Source: Gammaproteobacteria bacterium (GTDB lineage Bacteria > Pseudomonadota > Gammaproteobacteria > SZUA-229). Taken from it: a stretch of 44,384 nt of DNA. The notes under the pieces are model-generated. The model was given only the letters and a program-made list of their open reading frames with translations. It did no database searches and had not been told where the DNA came from. Below, piece by piece: positions 22,934 to 32,809 of this stretch; position 1 is the first letter of the stretch, and each line of letters begins with the position of its first letter. The stretch covers positions 1 to 44,384 of the forward strand of contig JAPHRB010000015.1 in the NCBI GenBank assembly GCA_026197015.1, given 5' to 3'. Position numbers and translations under genes: made by a program.

Positions 22934-24334
22934 ATGATAAACATACCCCCAATAAAACAGAGTTCAGCCGTAAAACCAGAGCTCATTCCTGATATTACTA
23001 AATCATGGAAGGTAGGACAGGTACTTAATGCAACCACGCAACAGGGGGGTGAAGCCTTATCAAAGGTTTTAATACGTGTTGGCCAACACACCATAGAAGC
23101 TAAAACACCTGTTACACTTCAAAACGGTCAGGAAATAAAGCTACAGGTGAAATCTTTAACTGATAATCAATCTACTAACTCAGTACTTAAACTGCCCCTG
23201 CTTAGTATCATTGAGACCTCACCCGTTGTAAGTGATTCAAACAAGCTGGCAGCGCTTAAATTACGACAGTTTATAGCCATACAACAATCTTTTAGTCAGT
23301 TACAACAACTTGCAAATGAGCTAACCAGTAACAAAACCAATACCGATAAACTACCCGAAACGCTAAAAAACTTAATAGGTAACCTGCAAAACACGCTTCA
23401 ACTCAGCAGCAAAGGTATAAGCCCCGCCCAGTTAAAACAACAGATATTAAACAGTGGTGTATTTTTAGAGTCGAAATTGCTACAGCCGCAAACATCTGCA
23501 ACTGAAAAGAGTTTTATAAATGATTTTAAATTCCAGCTTCTGGCAATTAAGGCTGAATTATCCGGGATATCACCCGCTAATGAACCGGCAACAAAACAAC
23601 CATTAACACCACAACAATTAAATCAACTACAAACCCTTATTAAGGAATACGCGAGCCGACCCGGACACGCACAACTAGTCGAATTAACCGATAAACTATT
23701 AACACTTCTGCCAAAAACTTCGATTACACAAATTATCAGCTTACTTGGAGGAAAAACAACTGAGCTTGTTACATTGAATGAAGTTCAGTCATTGGCCAAA
23801 CTCATAATAAAAACTTCACAACAGCATGGCCTTCAACTAAGTCAGCAAGTACAAGAGTTATTGCAATACCGTTTAATGTTGCTCGATTTAAATCTGCAAG
23901 TTGAACAGGCCATTAGTAAAATAACAAGTATGCAGTTGCAGCCTATGAGTCGTGAAGGCGACAATATGGTATTATTATTATTCAACCTGGTATTTAAAGA
24001 CAATAATGAACGTTTTGACATTGACTTTAGAATTCAACAGGAAAATGAAAGCGCTGAAAACAATGCAGATAACTGGTCTGTCACTCTGACTTTCAACTTT
24101 AGAACACTTGGAAAGGTGCAGTCTATAATTCATTTAAATGGTAATCAGGTTTCCAGTGTATTCCATACCGAACTCAAAGCAACCGCTGATAAAATAAAAC
24201 AACTTCTACCTCTGCTTGAAGCTGCACTTAAAAAAACAGGTTTGAATCTTGTTAATTTAAGCGTTGACAACACGTTGCTTAATAACAGGCCTTTTGTTAG
24301 TGATCAGGTCAACCTGCTGGATGAAAAAGCATGA
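22934..24334 (+). CDS. fliK: Flagellar hook-length control protein FliK-like
   Basis: FliK is the secreted molecular ruler that sets hook length and triggers the export specificity switch through FlhB. The 466-residue product is Gln/Leu/Asn-rich with a low-complexity ruler region, and its C-terminal part (about 320-440) has the FliK_C pattern, with L-L-F-N-L-V-F-K-D-N, W-S-V-T-L-T-F-N-F-R-T-L-G-K-V and the S-V-F-H-T-E-L-K strand. It is divergent from fliL and overlaps the fhlB-like gene by ATGA. A switch-like partner directly downstream supports the assignment. Confidence 0.8.
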   Translation: MINIPPIKQSSAVKPELIPDITKSWKVGQVLNATTQQGGEALSKVLIRVGQHTIEAKTPVTLQNGQEIKLQVKSLTDNQSTNSVLKLPLLSIIETSPVVSDSNKLAALKLRQFIAIQQSFSQLQQLANELTSNKTNTDKLPETLKNLIGNLQNTLQLSSKGISPAQLKQQILNSGVFLESKLLQPQTSATEKSFINDFKFQLLAIKAELSGISPANEPATKQPLTPQQLNQLQTLIKEYASRPGHAQLVELTDKLLTLLPKTSITQIISLLGGKTTELVTLNEVQSLAKLIIKTSQQHGLQLSQQVQELLQYRLMLLDLNLQVEQAISKITSMQLQPMSREGDNMVLLLFNLVFKDNNERFDIDFRIQQENESAENNADNWSVTLTFNFRTLGKVQSIIHLNGNQVSSVFHTELKATADKIKQLLPLLEAALKKTGLNLVNLSVDNTLLNNRPFVSDQVNLLDEKA

Positions 24335-24606
24335 AGCAATCTACACCTATTGCTGTTGCATTAGAGTTTGACGGTGAAAATACACCTGTTGTAAATGCAC
24401 GTGGTATCGGGCCAATTGCAGACAAGATAATAGAAATAGCTAAACAACACGGCGTTCCCTTGCAGCAAGATAATGAACTGGTTGAAATTCTATCTGATTT
24501 AAGCCTGGGGGATGAAATACCTGAGGACCTATATCGCGTTATTGCTGAAATCATTGCATTTGCTTATATCTTAAGTGGCAAGTTCCCAAAAAACTGGAGC
24601 CAGTAA
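24331..24606 (+). CDS. FhlB-like protein (FlhB cytosolic C-terminal domain homologue)
   Basis: This 91-residue protein matches the C-terminal cytosolic domain of FlhB/YscU export switch proteins: P-I-A-V-A-L-E-F-D at the start, then A-R-G-I-G-P-I-A-D-K-I and I-P-E-D-L-Y-R-V-I-A-E-I-I-A-F-A-Y. It lacks the membrane part and the N-P-T-H autocleavage motif. Such stand-alone proteins can partly replace the FlhB C-domain in Salmonella (FhlB). The ATG overlaps the fliK stop, so it is co-translated with its presumed functional partner. Confidence 0.88.
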   Translation: MKQSTPIAVALEFDGENTPVVNARGIGPIADKIIEIAKQHGVPLQQDNELVEILSDLSLGDEIPEDLYRVIAEIIAFAYILSGKFPKNWSQ

Positions 24607-24646
24607 AACACTCCATGTTTCACATAATAGTGCAATCACAAGCAAC

Positions 24647-25807
24647 ATGAAAAAACCAACACCAGGAAACGAATCAGGTTTACTACCACGGCTTCATGAA
24701 TGGGCTAGTGAGGAGATATTTTTTTCTGGAGACGAATACTTTAACGACCTGATTAATGCTTTAAATCATGCAAAAAAATCGATTGAAATTGAATGTTATA
24801 TATTTTATCAGGATGCTTTAGGTAAAAAAATCATAACAGCATTAATAGAAGCTGCTAAAAAAGACGTACAAATACATTTAATTATAGATGGCCATGGATC
24901 CCTTAACTGGAATAAACAACAGTTATTAAAATTAAAAAATAGCGGCATTAAAGTAAAAATATTTCACCCCTTGCCCTGGCGATTATCTTTATATAATAAA
25001 TCAACAAGACCAAAGAACTTTATAAATAAATTTATCTACCTGGCATCACGTATAAACAAACGTGATCACAGAAAACTTTATATTGTCGACAAAACTTACG
25101 CCTGGAGCGGCAGCTTGAATATAGCTGACTCACATCTTAAACAATTTAATATAAATAGTGAATGGTTTGATTGCGGCGTGAAAGTAACAGGTGAATCTGT
25201 GCTTGAATTGTCAGACAATTTCTATGGAATATTTAAACGAAGAATTAACTACCCTAATGAAAACACGCATTTGCCATTTAGAACCAATGACAACATCATC
25301 CGCCGACAGCATAAAAACAATGAATTTGTTAAGCTTATTCAGACTTGCAAAAAAAGAGTCTGGATAATCAGCGCTTACTTCGCACCATCCAGAAAAATTG
25401 TCAATGCTTTAAAACAGGCTCGTTTAAATAATGTTGATGTAAAACTGATTATCTCCCGTAATTCAGACATTATTTTTTTCCCGCTAATAAGCACCACATA
25501 TTTTTCCGAACTACTTGAAGCAGGCATTGAAATTTACGTACATAATAAATATATAATTCATGCGAAAACAGTTCTAATAGATGATATAGCTTTTGTAGGC
25601 AGCTCAAACCTTAACCATCGAAGCTTTTTACATGACCTTGAACTGGATATAATTTTGAGCCACAAAACAAGCCTGCAAAAACTAGTCAATGAATCAATAC
25701 TACTTATGAACGACTCTGATAAAGTTAATCTGTCAAAACTAACTAAACTGGCCTGGTATTACCGCATTATGGGAAAAATTATCTGGCGAATTCGCTACTG
25801 GCTTTAA
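24647..25807 (+). CDS. Phospholipase D family protein, cardiolipin synthase (ClsB-like)
   Basis: A probable cardiolipin synthase acting on phosphatidylglycerol at the inner membrane. The 386-residue product has two PLD phosphodiesterase domains, each with an HKD motif: H141-x-K143-x4-D148 and H305-x-K307-x4-D312, followed by G-S-S-N-L-N-H-R-S. There are no N-terminal TM spans, as in ClsB and unlike ClsA. A longer GTG start at 24575 would overlap the previous gene by 32 bases, so I prefer the ATG at 24647. An EEP-family gene follows by 18 bases, the same pairing as E. coli ybhP-clsB. Confidence 0.88.
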   Translation: MKKPTPGNESGLLPRLHEWASEEIFFSGDEYFNDLINALNHAKKSIEIECYIFYQDALGKKIITALIEAAKKDVQIHLIIDGHGSLNWNKQQLLKLKNSGIKVKIFHPLPWRLSLYNKSTRPKNFINKFIYLASRINKRDHRKLYIVDKTYAWSGSLNIADSHLKQFNINSEWFDCGVKVTGESVLELSDNFYGIFKRRINYPNENTHLPFRTNDNIIRRQHKNNEFVKLIQTCKKRVWIISAYFAPSRKIVNALKQARLNNVDVKLIISRNSDIIFFPLISTTYFSELLEAGIEIYVHNKYIIHAKTVLIDDIAFVGSSNLNHRSFLHDLELDIILSHKTSLQKLVNESILLMNDSDKVNLSKLTKLAWYYRIMGKIIWRIRYWL

Positions 25808-25825
25808 AGGCTGCTTCTTAAACTC

Positions 25826-26605
25826 ATGCTAAAAATACTAACATACAATATACACAAAGGTTTCAGCACTGGAAATCGTCGCTTTATACTGCATAAAATA
25901 AAATCTGCATTACAGTCTACTAACGCAGATATAATATTTTTGCAGGAAATCCAGGGCAAACACACTGAAAAAGCCAAACATATTCATAACTGGCCTGATG
26001 ATTCTCAATTTGAGTTTCTTGCCGATGAAATCTGGCCCCACCATGCCTACGGTAAAAACGCCATATACAGTCATGGTCATCATGGAAATGCTATTTTAAG
26101 CAAAATGCCTTTTTCTAAATATGAAAATATAGATGTTTCTTATATGAAATCTGCGAGTCGCAGTTTATTACACGGGGAAATCTACTACTCGGAATCACAG
26201 AAACCATTACATGTCATCTGCGTTCACCTGGGATTACTGCCATTTGAACGACAGCGTCAGTTAATTAAACTGGCAAAACGCATAGAAGAATTCATTCCTC
26301 ATAACGAGCCACTTATCATTGCCGGGGATTTCAATGACTGGATGGGTAAAGCTGAAAAACATTTATGCCGTGAATTGGGTTTAAGCGACGCCTTTAAATC
26401 AACACAGGGAAAGCTGGCTCGAACTTTTCCTTCGTGGATGCCGTTATTACCTATGGACAGAATTTATACCCGCGGTTTAGAAGTAAAGCAATGCCAGCGA
26501 TTACATAATAATCATCTGGATTATTCACTTGAACATCCCCCTGAGCAGAGTTGGGCTGGATTATCTGATCATATACCACTGCTGGCTGAATTTGATTTTA
26601 AATAA
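25826..26605 (+). CDS. Endonuclease/exonuclease/phosphatase (EEP) family, YbhP-like
   Basis: The 259-residue product has the EEP metal-dependent phosphodiesterase motifs: T-Y-N-I-H-K-G (6-12), the metal-binding glutamate in F-L-Q-E-I-Q near 35-40, H-V-I-C-V-H-L-G-L, the A-G-D-F-N-D-W metal/catalytic motif and L-S-D-H-I-P-L at the end. Members include nucleases and phospholipid or inositol phosphatases. E. coli YbhP, encoded next to clsB, is the closest contextual match, which suggests a lipid-head-group role; the substrate is unknown. It ends 4 bases from the convergent GGDEF-EAL gene. Confidence 0.88.
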   Translation: MLKILTYNIHKGFSTGNRRFILHKIKSALQSTNADIIFLQEIQGKHTEKAKHIHNWPDDSQFEFLADEIWPHHAYGKNAIYSHGHHGNAILSKMPFSKYENIDVSYMKSASRSLLHGEIYYSESQKPLHVICVHLGLLPFERQRQLIKLAKRIEEFIPHNEPLIIAGDFNDWMGKAEKHLCRELGLSDAFKSTQGKLARTFPSWMPLLPMDRIYTRGLEVKQCQRLHNNHLDYSLEHPPEQSWAGLSDHIPLLAEFDFK

Positions 26606-26609
26606 ACGC

Positions 26610-28706
26610 TTACAATAACAATAACTTTTCAAACTCACCCGCTGGAACTGGCTTTGAAATTAAGTACCCCTGTATTACTTCACAATTATGATCTCTTAGA
26701 AACTCATACTGTTCTTCCGTTTCCACGCCTTCGGCAATCACTTTTAAATTCATACTATGGGCCATTGCGATAACCGCTCTGGCAATTGCTCCATCTTCGC
26801 TATTACCCGTAATATCCTTTACAAAGGAGCGATCTATCTTTAATACATCTAATGGAAACTGATGTAAATAACTTAAGGAAGAGTATCCGGTTCCAAAATC
26901 ATCCATCGATAACTTCACTCCCAGCTCTTTTAAATGATGCATTTTGTTTATGCTACTTTCAGCATCTTGCATTGCAATTGTTTCTGTTATTTCCAGATCA
27001 ACATTTTCTGCTGCCATTTCATACTCTTCAATCAGCTGCTTAATCTGATTTACAAGATCAGCCTGCATAAACTGCCTGGCTGATAAATTAATACCCACAC
27101 TTAAATTGTATCCCTGTTGATTCCATATTTTAGTTCGTTTTATAGCCTGCTCTAGAACATAGTGTCCCAAGGGCTGAATTAAACCCGTTTCTTCGGCCAA
27201 GGGGATAAATCTTATTGGAGGTACCAGACCATAATCTTTATGACGCCAACGCACTAATGCTTCTGAAGCAACAATTTTTCGTGTTTTAGCATCTACCTGT
27301 GGTTGATAAAAAAGCTCAATTTCATTGTTTTCTATAGCGCTGCGCAAATCTGTTTCCATTCGTAAACGGTCATCTACTCTGCGATTCATATCACTAGTAT
27401 AAAAATGCTCCTGGTCACCACCGAGGCTTTTCGCTTTTCGCATGGCCGCATTTGCACACTGTATTAGTTCACCTGCATCAGTTTCATCTTCCGGGTATAA
27501 AGATATTCCTAAACTCAGTGAAACAATTACCTTCTGGCTACCCAGATCAAAAACATTCTCTTTTAATGCCTGATTTAATTTACTCAACGTTTGACTAATT
27601 TCTTCTATAGAGGTGACGCTTTCCAGCAGAATTGCAAATTCGTTACCACCAAATCGAGCAACCGTATCACCTTCTTTTACAAAACCACTTAAAAACCCGG
27701 CAAAAGCGACCAGTAATTCGTTACCAATATCACGACCCAGACTTGCATTTATTAACTGAAACCGGTCTATGTCCATTAACACAACTGCCACCTGCTGCGC
27801 AGAGTGTTCGGCAACTTTAATAGCGTGTGTCAGACGTTCTTTAAATAAAGTTTGATTTGGTAAGTCAGTCAATAAGTCGTGATATGCCTGATGTAAAATC
27901 ATATCCTCTGCGCGTTTTAATGCTGTAATATCCTGTATGGTACCTAAAATATGACGGGGCTTTTTATCATCCCCCATAATCACATCACATTGCTGATAAA
28001 CATATCGCTCTTTATTATCAGAGCCCTGTAATCGATGTTCTAGAACAAACCTTGCTCCTCGGTTTCTGGCATCTTCAAATGCATGAACAACTCGATCACG
28101 ATCATCTTCTGGCACATAACTAATAAAATCTTTTAAAGACAATTCCTGAGAATGATCAATGCCCAGCATTTCTAATACACCCACTGGAAACGAAAGCTGT
28201 TCAGTTTTTAAGTCCCAGTCCCAATAACCTAACATGGCAACTTTCAATGCATGAGTTACACGATGTCGATTTTTGCGTAGTTCAAAATCCATATCACGTG
28301 ATTTCAGAGCATATCGAACTCGTTGAGTAAATAAACTCCAGTTAATAGGTTTAGAAATAAAATCTGTCGCACCTGCATCAAATGATTTGTCAACTGAAGT
28401 TACATCATCTAAACCCGTAAGCATAATAACAGGAACAGTTCGATCTGGATCAATAACTCGCATTTCCTGACAAGCTTCAAATCCATTCATGACAGGCATC
28501 AATACATCGAGCAGTACCATATCAGGTCTATACTGCTTAAATAACTCAATACCTTCTGCACCATTTGGAGCTTCGATTGTATTAAAACCCTGTTTCTGCA
28601 AGGCTTTCATTAACATCGTACGAATAACTATATCGTCATCGACAACTAGAATTAACGGTGTTTTACGTTCTGCAATTAATAAATTACTTAAATCTGACAC
28701 AAACAT
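26610..28706 (-). CDS. Response regulator-PAS-GGNEF(degenerate)-EAL protein, probable c-di-GMP phosphodiesterase
   Basis: This is a 698-residue cytosolic signalling protein. The receiver domain (about 18-130) has D23-D25, phospho-acceptor D67 and K119. A PAS domain lies at about 155-262. The GGDEF domain (about 270-435) reads G-G-N-E-F at 353-357, and the inhibitory-site arginine is Lys (K344-E-G-D), so cyclase activity and product inhibition are probably lost. The EAL domain (about 445-695) has E-A-L at 482-484, E-T-I near 564, D-D-F-G-T-G and E-G-V-E-T, so phosphodiesterase activity is expected. No kinase gene is adjacent. Confidence 0.92.
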   Translation of the reverse strand: MFVSDLSNLLIAERKTPLILVVDDDIVIRTMLMKALQKQGFNTIEAPNGAEGIELFKQYRPDMVLLDVLMPVMNGFEACQEMRVIDPDRTVPVIMLTGLDDVTSVDKSFDAGATDFISKPINWSLFTQRVRYALKSRDMDFELRKNRHRVTHALKVAMLGYWDWDLKTEQLSFPVGVLEMLGIDHSQELSLKDFISYVPEDDRDRVVHAFEDARNRGARFVLEHRLQGSDNKERYVYQQCDVIMGDDKKPRHILGTIQDITALKRAEDMILHQAYHDLLTDLPNQTLFKERLTHAIKVAEHSAQQVAVVLMDIDRFQLINASLGRDIGNELLVAFAGFLSGFVKEGDTVARFGGNEFAILLESVTSIEEISQTLSKLNQALKENVFDLGSQKVIVSLSLGISLYPEDETDAGELIQCANAAMRKAKSLGGDQEHFYTSDMNRRVDDRLRMETDLRSAIENNEIELFYQPQVDAKTRKIVASEALVRWRHKDYGLVPPIRFIPLAEETGLIQPLGHYVLEQAIKRTKIWNQQGYNLSVGINLSARQFMQADLVNQIKQLIEEYEMAAENVDLEITETIAMQDAESSINKMHHLKELGVKLSMDDFGTGYSSLSYLHQFPLDVLKIDRSFVKDITGNSEDGAIARAVIAMAHSMNLKVIAEGVETEEQYEFLRDHNCEVIQGYLISKPVPAGEFEKLLLL

Positions 28707-28810
28707 ACTTCCATTTGCTGATATTTAATCGAGATAAACTTTAAGGACTTCTTATCTGACCAACTAATTCAATAATACATCATTGAAGAATACAATTTTG
28801 AGCACATTTC

Positions 28811-29998
28811 TCACATACCACGCGCCAGGTCTTTCTTAATGTCTTCAATATCTTCTAGCCCTACAGCCACCCGAATTAAACCATCAGCTATACCCGACTG
28901 CTGTCGCTGTTCCGGTGTTAATCGCCCATGAGTGGTTGTCGCTGGATGAGTAATAGTGGTTTTTGTATCACCTAAATTAGCCGTAATAGAACAAATCTGT
29001 GTAGCATCGATTAATTTCCATCCGTCATCTTTACCACCTTTAAGCTCGAATGATAACAAACCGCCAAAGTCTGATTGCTGCTGTTTAGCTAACTCATGCT
29101 GAGGATGAGACTCAAGCCCAGGATAATAAACTCGAGCTACCTGCGGTTGTAACTCTAACCACTTTGCCAGTACCAGTGCATTTGCACTATGAGCTTTCAT
29201 TCTGATATCAAGCGTTTCCAGACCTTTTAAAAACACCCATGCATTAAAGGCACTCATTGTTGGTCCTGCAGTTCGTAAAAACGCATAAACATCGGTACCT
29301 ACAACATCCTCAGTACCAACAACGGCCCCACCCATGCAGCGCCCCTGCCCATCTATATATTTAGTTGCTGAATGAATAACAATATCAGCGCCTAAACTTA
29401 TAGGTTTTTGCAAAGCAGGTGTTGCTAAACAATTATCAACCGCTAATAAACAGTCATGTTTATGCGCAATATTCGCAAGTGCTGTTATATCAACCAGTTC
29501 TGTTAATGGATTTGAAGGTGTTTCTAAAAACAATAACCGTGTATTTCCCTGTATTGCCTGTTCCCAGCCTGCTAGATCTGAGAGATCAACAAAGGTAGTT
29601 TCAATTCCCAGTTTGGCCATAAAGTTTGTGAATAACACTGTTGTTGTGCCAAATATACTGCGTGACGAAACAATATGATCACCTGTTTTCAAAATACCCA
29701 GACAGGTTGCAAGAATAGCCGACATTCCAGACGCGGTAGCAACACAACATTCACCGCCTTCCATGCGTGCAAGACGCTGTTCAAATGTTCTTACTGTAGG
29801 ATTTGTAAAACGCGAATAAATATTGCCCGGCTGTTCCCCGGAAAATCGTGCCGCTGCTTCAGCAGCAGACGAAAAAACAAAACTCGACGTAGGAAAAATA
29901 GGTTCACTATGCTCCTGCTCCTGAGTGCGCACCTGCCCGGCCCGCACCGCCTGAGTCGCAAAAGACCACTCGGCTTCTAAATCGTCATAATCGCTCAT
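28811..29998 (-). CDS. metZ: O-succinylhomoserine sulfhydrylase
   Basis: MetZ is a PLP enzyme that makes homocysteine directly from O-succinylhomoserine and sulfide in methionine synthesis. The 395-residue product is a Cys/Met-metabolism fold type I protein. The PLP lysine is K213 in S-A-T-K-Y-I-D-G-Q-G-R, and the D-G-Q-G-R-C-M-G-G run is typical of MetZ rather than MetB/MetC. In many gammaproteobacteria metZ follows purF directly; here the two are separated by a group of cell-wall genes. It is followed on the minus strand, after about 100 bases, by the GGNEF-EAL gene. Confidence 0.94.
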   Translation of the reverse strand: MSDYDDLEAEWSFATQAVRAGQVRTQEQEHSEPIFPTSSFVFSSAAEAAARFSGEQPGNIYSRFTNPTVRTFEQRLARMEGGECCVATASGMSAILATCLGILKTGDHIVSSRSIFGTTTVLFTNFMAKLGIETTFVDLSDLAGWEQAIQGNTRLLFLETPSNPLTELVDITALANIAHKHDCLLAVDNCLATPALQKPISLGADIVIHSATKYIDGQGRCMGGAVVGTEDVVGTDVYAFLRTAGPTMSAFNAWVFLKGLETLDIRMKAHSANALVLAKWLELQPQVARVYYPGLESHPQHELAKQQQSDFGGLLSFELKGGKDDGWKLIDATQICSITANLGDTKTTITHPATTTHGRLTPEQRQQSGIADGLIRVAVGLEDIEDIKKDLARGM

Positions 29999-30012
29999 TT
30001 TACTTTACCTGT

Positions 30013-30522
30013 TTAGCTTTCTTTTATAATTACTTTACAACCTTCTTCAACAAGGTTAAATAACTCAATCACATCTTTATTTTTCATTCTCACGCAACCG
30101 TGGGATGCCGGTTCGCCAATTTTATCTTCTTCTGAGGTTCCATGAATATAAATATAACGCTGATAACTGTCTATCATTTCACCCTGATTATCATTACCTT
30201 TATTTAAACCTGCTTCTTCACCCTGCAACCAGAGAATACGGCTACTAATAATATCATCAGGCAAACTTTCTTTTGATTTAATTAGATCATCTAATATGCC
30301 ACGTGGCTGTCGCCCCACAAAAACTTCATTTAGGGAACAACCATCACCTATTTTCTGTGCAATACTATGCATACCTAACGGGGTCTGATAACTGCCGTTT
30401 TTATTACCCACACCTAAACTTGAAGTCGACACGGGGTAATCAGAAATAATATTTTCATCATGATCCATGCAATACAAGCGTTGCTGATCTATATTTACAA
30501 TTATATAACTAATATGTGACAT
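30013..30522 (-). CDS. L,D-transpeptidase-fold (YkuD) protein without signal peptide
   Basis: The 169-residue protein has the YkuD catalytic motif with H127 (I-H-G-T) and nucleophile C143 in A-S-H-G-C-V-R-M. Classical family members cross-link peptidoglycan or attach lipoproteins in the periplasm. This one starts M-S-H-I-S-Y-I-I-V-N-I-D with no signal peptide or TM span, so it may act in the cytosol, for instance on recycled muropeptides; that is inference. It is 14 bases upstream of metZ on the same strand and divergent from the M14 peptidase gene, 31 bases apart. Confidence 0.88.
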   Translation of the reverse strand: MSHISYIIVNIDQQRLYCMDHDENIISDYPVSTSSLGVGNKNGSYQTPLGMHSIAQKIGDGCSLNEVFVGRQPRGILDDLIKSKESLPDDIISSRILWLQGEEAGLNKGNDNQGEMIDSYQRYIYIHGTSEEDKIGEPASHGCVRMKNKDVIELFNLVEEGCKVIIKES

Positions 30523-30553
30523 ACTTTAGTAACTGACAAAACGACTTATTTCT

Positions 30554-31441
30554 ATGCTAACACGCCTTTATCGGATTACACTTCTTTTCTTAATATCAGT
30601 TCCTGCTTATAGCCAAAACACGAACAACATCACCCTGTCACAGTTAAATCAGGTTAATGATAGCTGCTTTAATATCGCTAGAAAGCTATCCAGCGTTACT
30701 TTTAGTGAATGCCTTTCACTTGACCTTATGCCATCTCCGCATCAATCTAATAATAAAAATAGTTTATTAATAAAAGAATACCCGCCACTTCTAAACAAAA
30801 GACAACCACAGGCTAAAATCCTTATGCTTGGAGGTATTCATGGCGATGAGTATTCATCAGTTACCATTATGTTTAAATGGATGAAAATCCTTGATAAGCA
30901 CCATAGTGGCTTATTTCACTGGAAAGTTGCCCCACTGGTAAACCCGGATGGTTTATTACAGAAAAAATCTCAACGAATAAATGCCAATGGTGTCGATTTA
31001 AACCGTAATTTCCCTAATAACGGTAACCCGCTGGCAAGTCTAGAATACTGGAAAGATCGAGCGTATAGCGACCCAAGGCGTTACCCCGGCCCAAGCTCAA
31101 TGAGCGAACCCGAAACCCAATGGATCGTTAAACTAATTAACGACTTTAAGCCGGATGCTATCGTGGCGGTTCATGCACCTTACGGAATTGTTGATTACGA
31201 TGGACCACCTAGCCCTCCATCTCGTCTTGGTCACCTTTATTTAAAATTATTAGGCACCTACCCGGGCTCACTTGGTAACTACGCTGGTTTACAGGAAGAG
31301 ATTCCAGTTGTCACTATTGAATTACCCTATGCGGGTATTATGCCCAGCGATTATGAAGTGAGCAGGATATGGGTTGATATGATTACGTGGCTCAGGGTAA
31401 ATATTCCGCAAGCCCCTACAGTAAAAGAAGTGCTCCAGTAA
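30554..31441 (+). CDS. Exported M14 zinc carboxypeptidase, murein peptide amidase (MpaA-like)
   Basis: A 295-residue predicted periplasmic zinc peptidase. Residues 1-21 form a signal peptide. Zinc ligands are H96 and E99 (G-G-I-H-G-D-E) and H207 (V-A-V-H-A); the catalytic base is E256 (T-I-E-L-P-Y-A); D-L-N-R-N-F-P at 148-154 forms the substrate pocket. MpaA cleaves the gamma-D-Glu-mDAP bond of murein tripeptide. E. coli MpaA is cytosolic, so export suggests action on sacculus or released peptides, like the M14 cell-shape enzymes Csd4/Pgp1. It is the only plus-strand gene between 28.8 and 44.4 kb, lying divergent to one YkuD gene and convergent to the other. Confidence 0.86.
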   Translation: MLTRLYRITLLFLISVPAYSQNTNNITLSQLNQVNDSCFNIARKLSSVTFSECLSLDLMPSPHQSNNKNSLLIKEYPPLLNKRQPQAKILMLGGIHGDEYSSVTIMFKWMKILDKHHSGLFHWKVAPLVNPDGLLQKKSQRINANGVDLNRNFPNNGNPLASLEYWKDRAYSDPRRYPGPSSMSEPETQWIVKLINDFKPDAIVAVHAPYGIVDYDGPPSPPSRLGHLYLKLLGTYPGSLGNYAGLQEEIPVVTIELPYAGIMPSDYEVSRIWVDMITWLRVNIPQAPTVKEVLQ

Positions 31442-31520
31442 GAGCACATATAAAATAATAATATATAAAATCCAGTGCCGTTACTTCAGTTTCTCAGCGA
31501 CAGGATTGTTACTAACTAGC

Positions 31521-32780
31521 TCATTCATTTTTACGATTCTGAGCTAATTGAGAATTCAGCGGCATCGATATTTCACCTTCAAAAACAATTCGCCATTTAC
31601 CATCATTTTCCTTATTCCAGTATTGACGTTTCCAGCTCTGACTTGAAAAATTATCACTGGCATAAGTCTGCAAATATGTAGCCACCATAACATCTTCATT
31701 CGGATGCTGTAGCAAACTCACATTAGATAAGTTTACTTTTACGAAAGTTTTATGTTTCGCTATTCTGCGTTTATGATCAGACCAGTTATAAATATCTTTT
31801 TTACCACTGGTAAACCTGTCTGAGTAATGTTGTAAATAACTTTCAACATCCATACTTTCCCAGTCATTTTTCCACTGTTCATGTAGTTGACTGATATCAT
31901 CTTTGTGTAATAACCACTGTTTCTCTGCAAGCCATGTAATATTATCACCGATTAATACCGGTGTACTTTTTAAATCAATGTGTGAGCCTATATTAAGCAG
32001 ATCTTCATTCGGTAATACAACACAGCCTTCTGATGCCAGGGGTGGTCGATTATAGGTACCGCTTCGTGTTCCATGCAGCCATATACCATGCCCTGTTTTT
32101 CCATTTAAACGATCCCATGCATTTGGATAATTAATTGGATAGGCACCGGCGCCGTACTTATCTGCCAGCTGATCAGGCGCAATATAAGATTGAATAAAAT
32201 AAACACCTAAAGGTGTTTTTAAATCCCCTTCAGAAATCTTACCCGCCCCACTACGCCCCATAGAGATATAATAATCATCAATTAATACAGGTAACGGTTG
32301 AGTATTATCAAACAAATATAAACGAGATTTACTTAAATCAACAACAATAACATTTCGATAAAAAGCATCTAACTTCGCCAGAACTTTAGGAAAATTAGTT
32401 TTAACGAGGTCATCATTAACAGCCTGATAGCGGTTTTTTATTTCTGTAAGCAGCAAAGACTTTTCAAGACTATTATTTAAATCTGGACCGGGATTATGAA
32501 TACCTTTCACTTTAGACATTAAAACATCGGCATAAACCAGTTGCGCCAGTTTAAAATCAGGCATTTCGGAGACCAGCGTTTTTAATTTTGATTCGGCACT
32601 GTTTAAATCAGAAGCCTGAATATCCTGAACAGCGTCGAGCAGTCGAACTTCCGGGTGAGAGTTATCCAATGACTGCTCTACCGCCCATACGCTCGAGCAG
32701 ACGGCTGCCCCGACCAGAGTTATAGCCGCTGAATAAAATGTTGTAAATATAATAGATGCAAGTTTCATTAATTTAAACAC
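31521..32780 (-). CDS. Csd6/Pgp2-like L,D-transpeptidase-fold protein with NTF2-like C-terminus
   Basis: The 419-residue exported protein has a signal peptide (about 1-33), a helical N-terminal region (about 40-140), a YkuD domain (about 143-275) with H236 and nucleophile C253 in S-E-G-C-V-V-L, and a C-terminal NTF2-like domain (about 290-405). This three-part order is that of Helicobacter Csd6 and Campylobacter Pgp2, L,D-carboxypeptidases that trim murein tetrapeptide and determine helical shape. The C-terminal domain appears to share a W-x-x-W / Y-S / K-R-R / Q-x-Y / W-x-I pattern with the adjacent TPR protein. The neighbouring M14 peptidase would act on the tripeptide product. Confidence 0.85.
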   Translation of the reverse strand: MFKLMKLASIIFTTFYSAAITLVGAAVCSSVWAVEQSLDNSHPEVRLLDAVQDIQASDLNSAESKLKTLVSEMPDFKLAQLVYADVLMSKVKGIHNPGPDLNNSLEKSLLLTEIKNRYQAVNDDLVKTNFPKVLAKLDAFYRNVIVVDLSKSRLYLFDNTQPLPVLIDDYYISMGRSGAGKISEGDLKTPLGVYFIQSYIAPDQLADKYGAGAYPINYPNAWDRLNGKTGHGIWLHGTRSGTYNRPPLASEGCVVLPNEDLLNIGSHIDLKSTPVLIGDNITWLAEKQWLLHKDDISQLHEQWKNDWESMDVESYLQHYSDRFTSGKKDIYNWSDHKRRIAKHKTFVKVNLSNVSLLQHPNEDVMVATYLQTYASDNFSSQSWKRQYWNKENDGKWRIVFEGEISMPLNSQLAQNRKNE

Positions 32781-32809
32781 TAATAACGTTTAGACTGAAT
32801 TACTTAAGT

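Noticed and set aside
24575..24646. GTG start for the phospholipase D gene inside the previous gene
   Set aside because: The added residues are low complexity and overlap fhlB; homologues start near the ATG at 24647.
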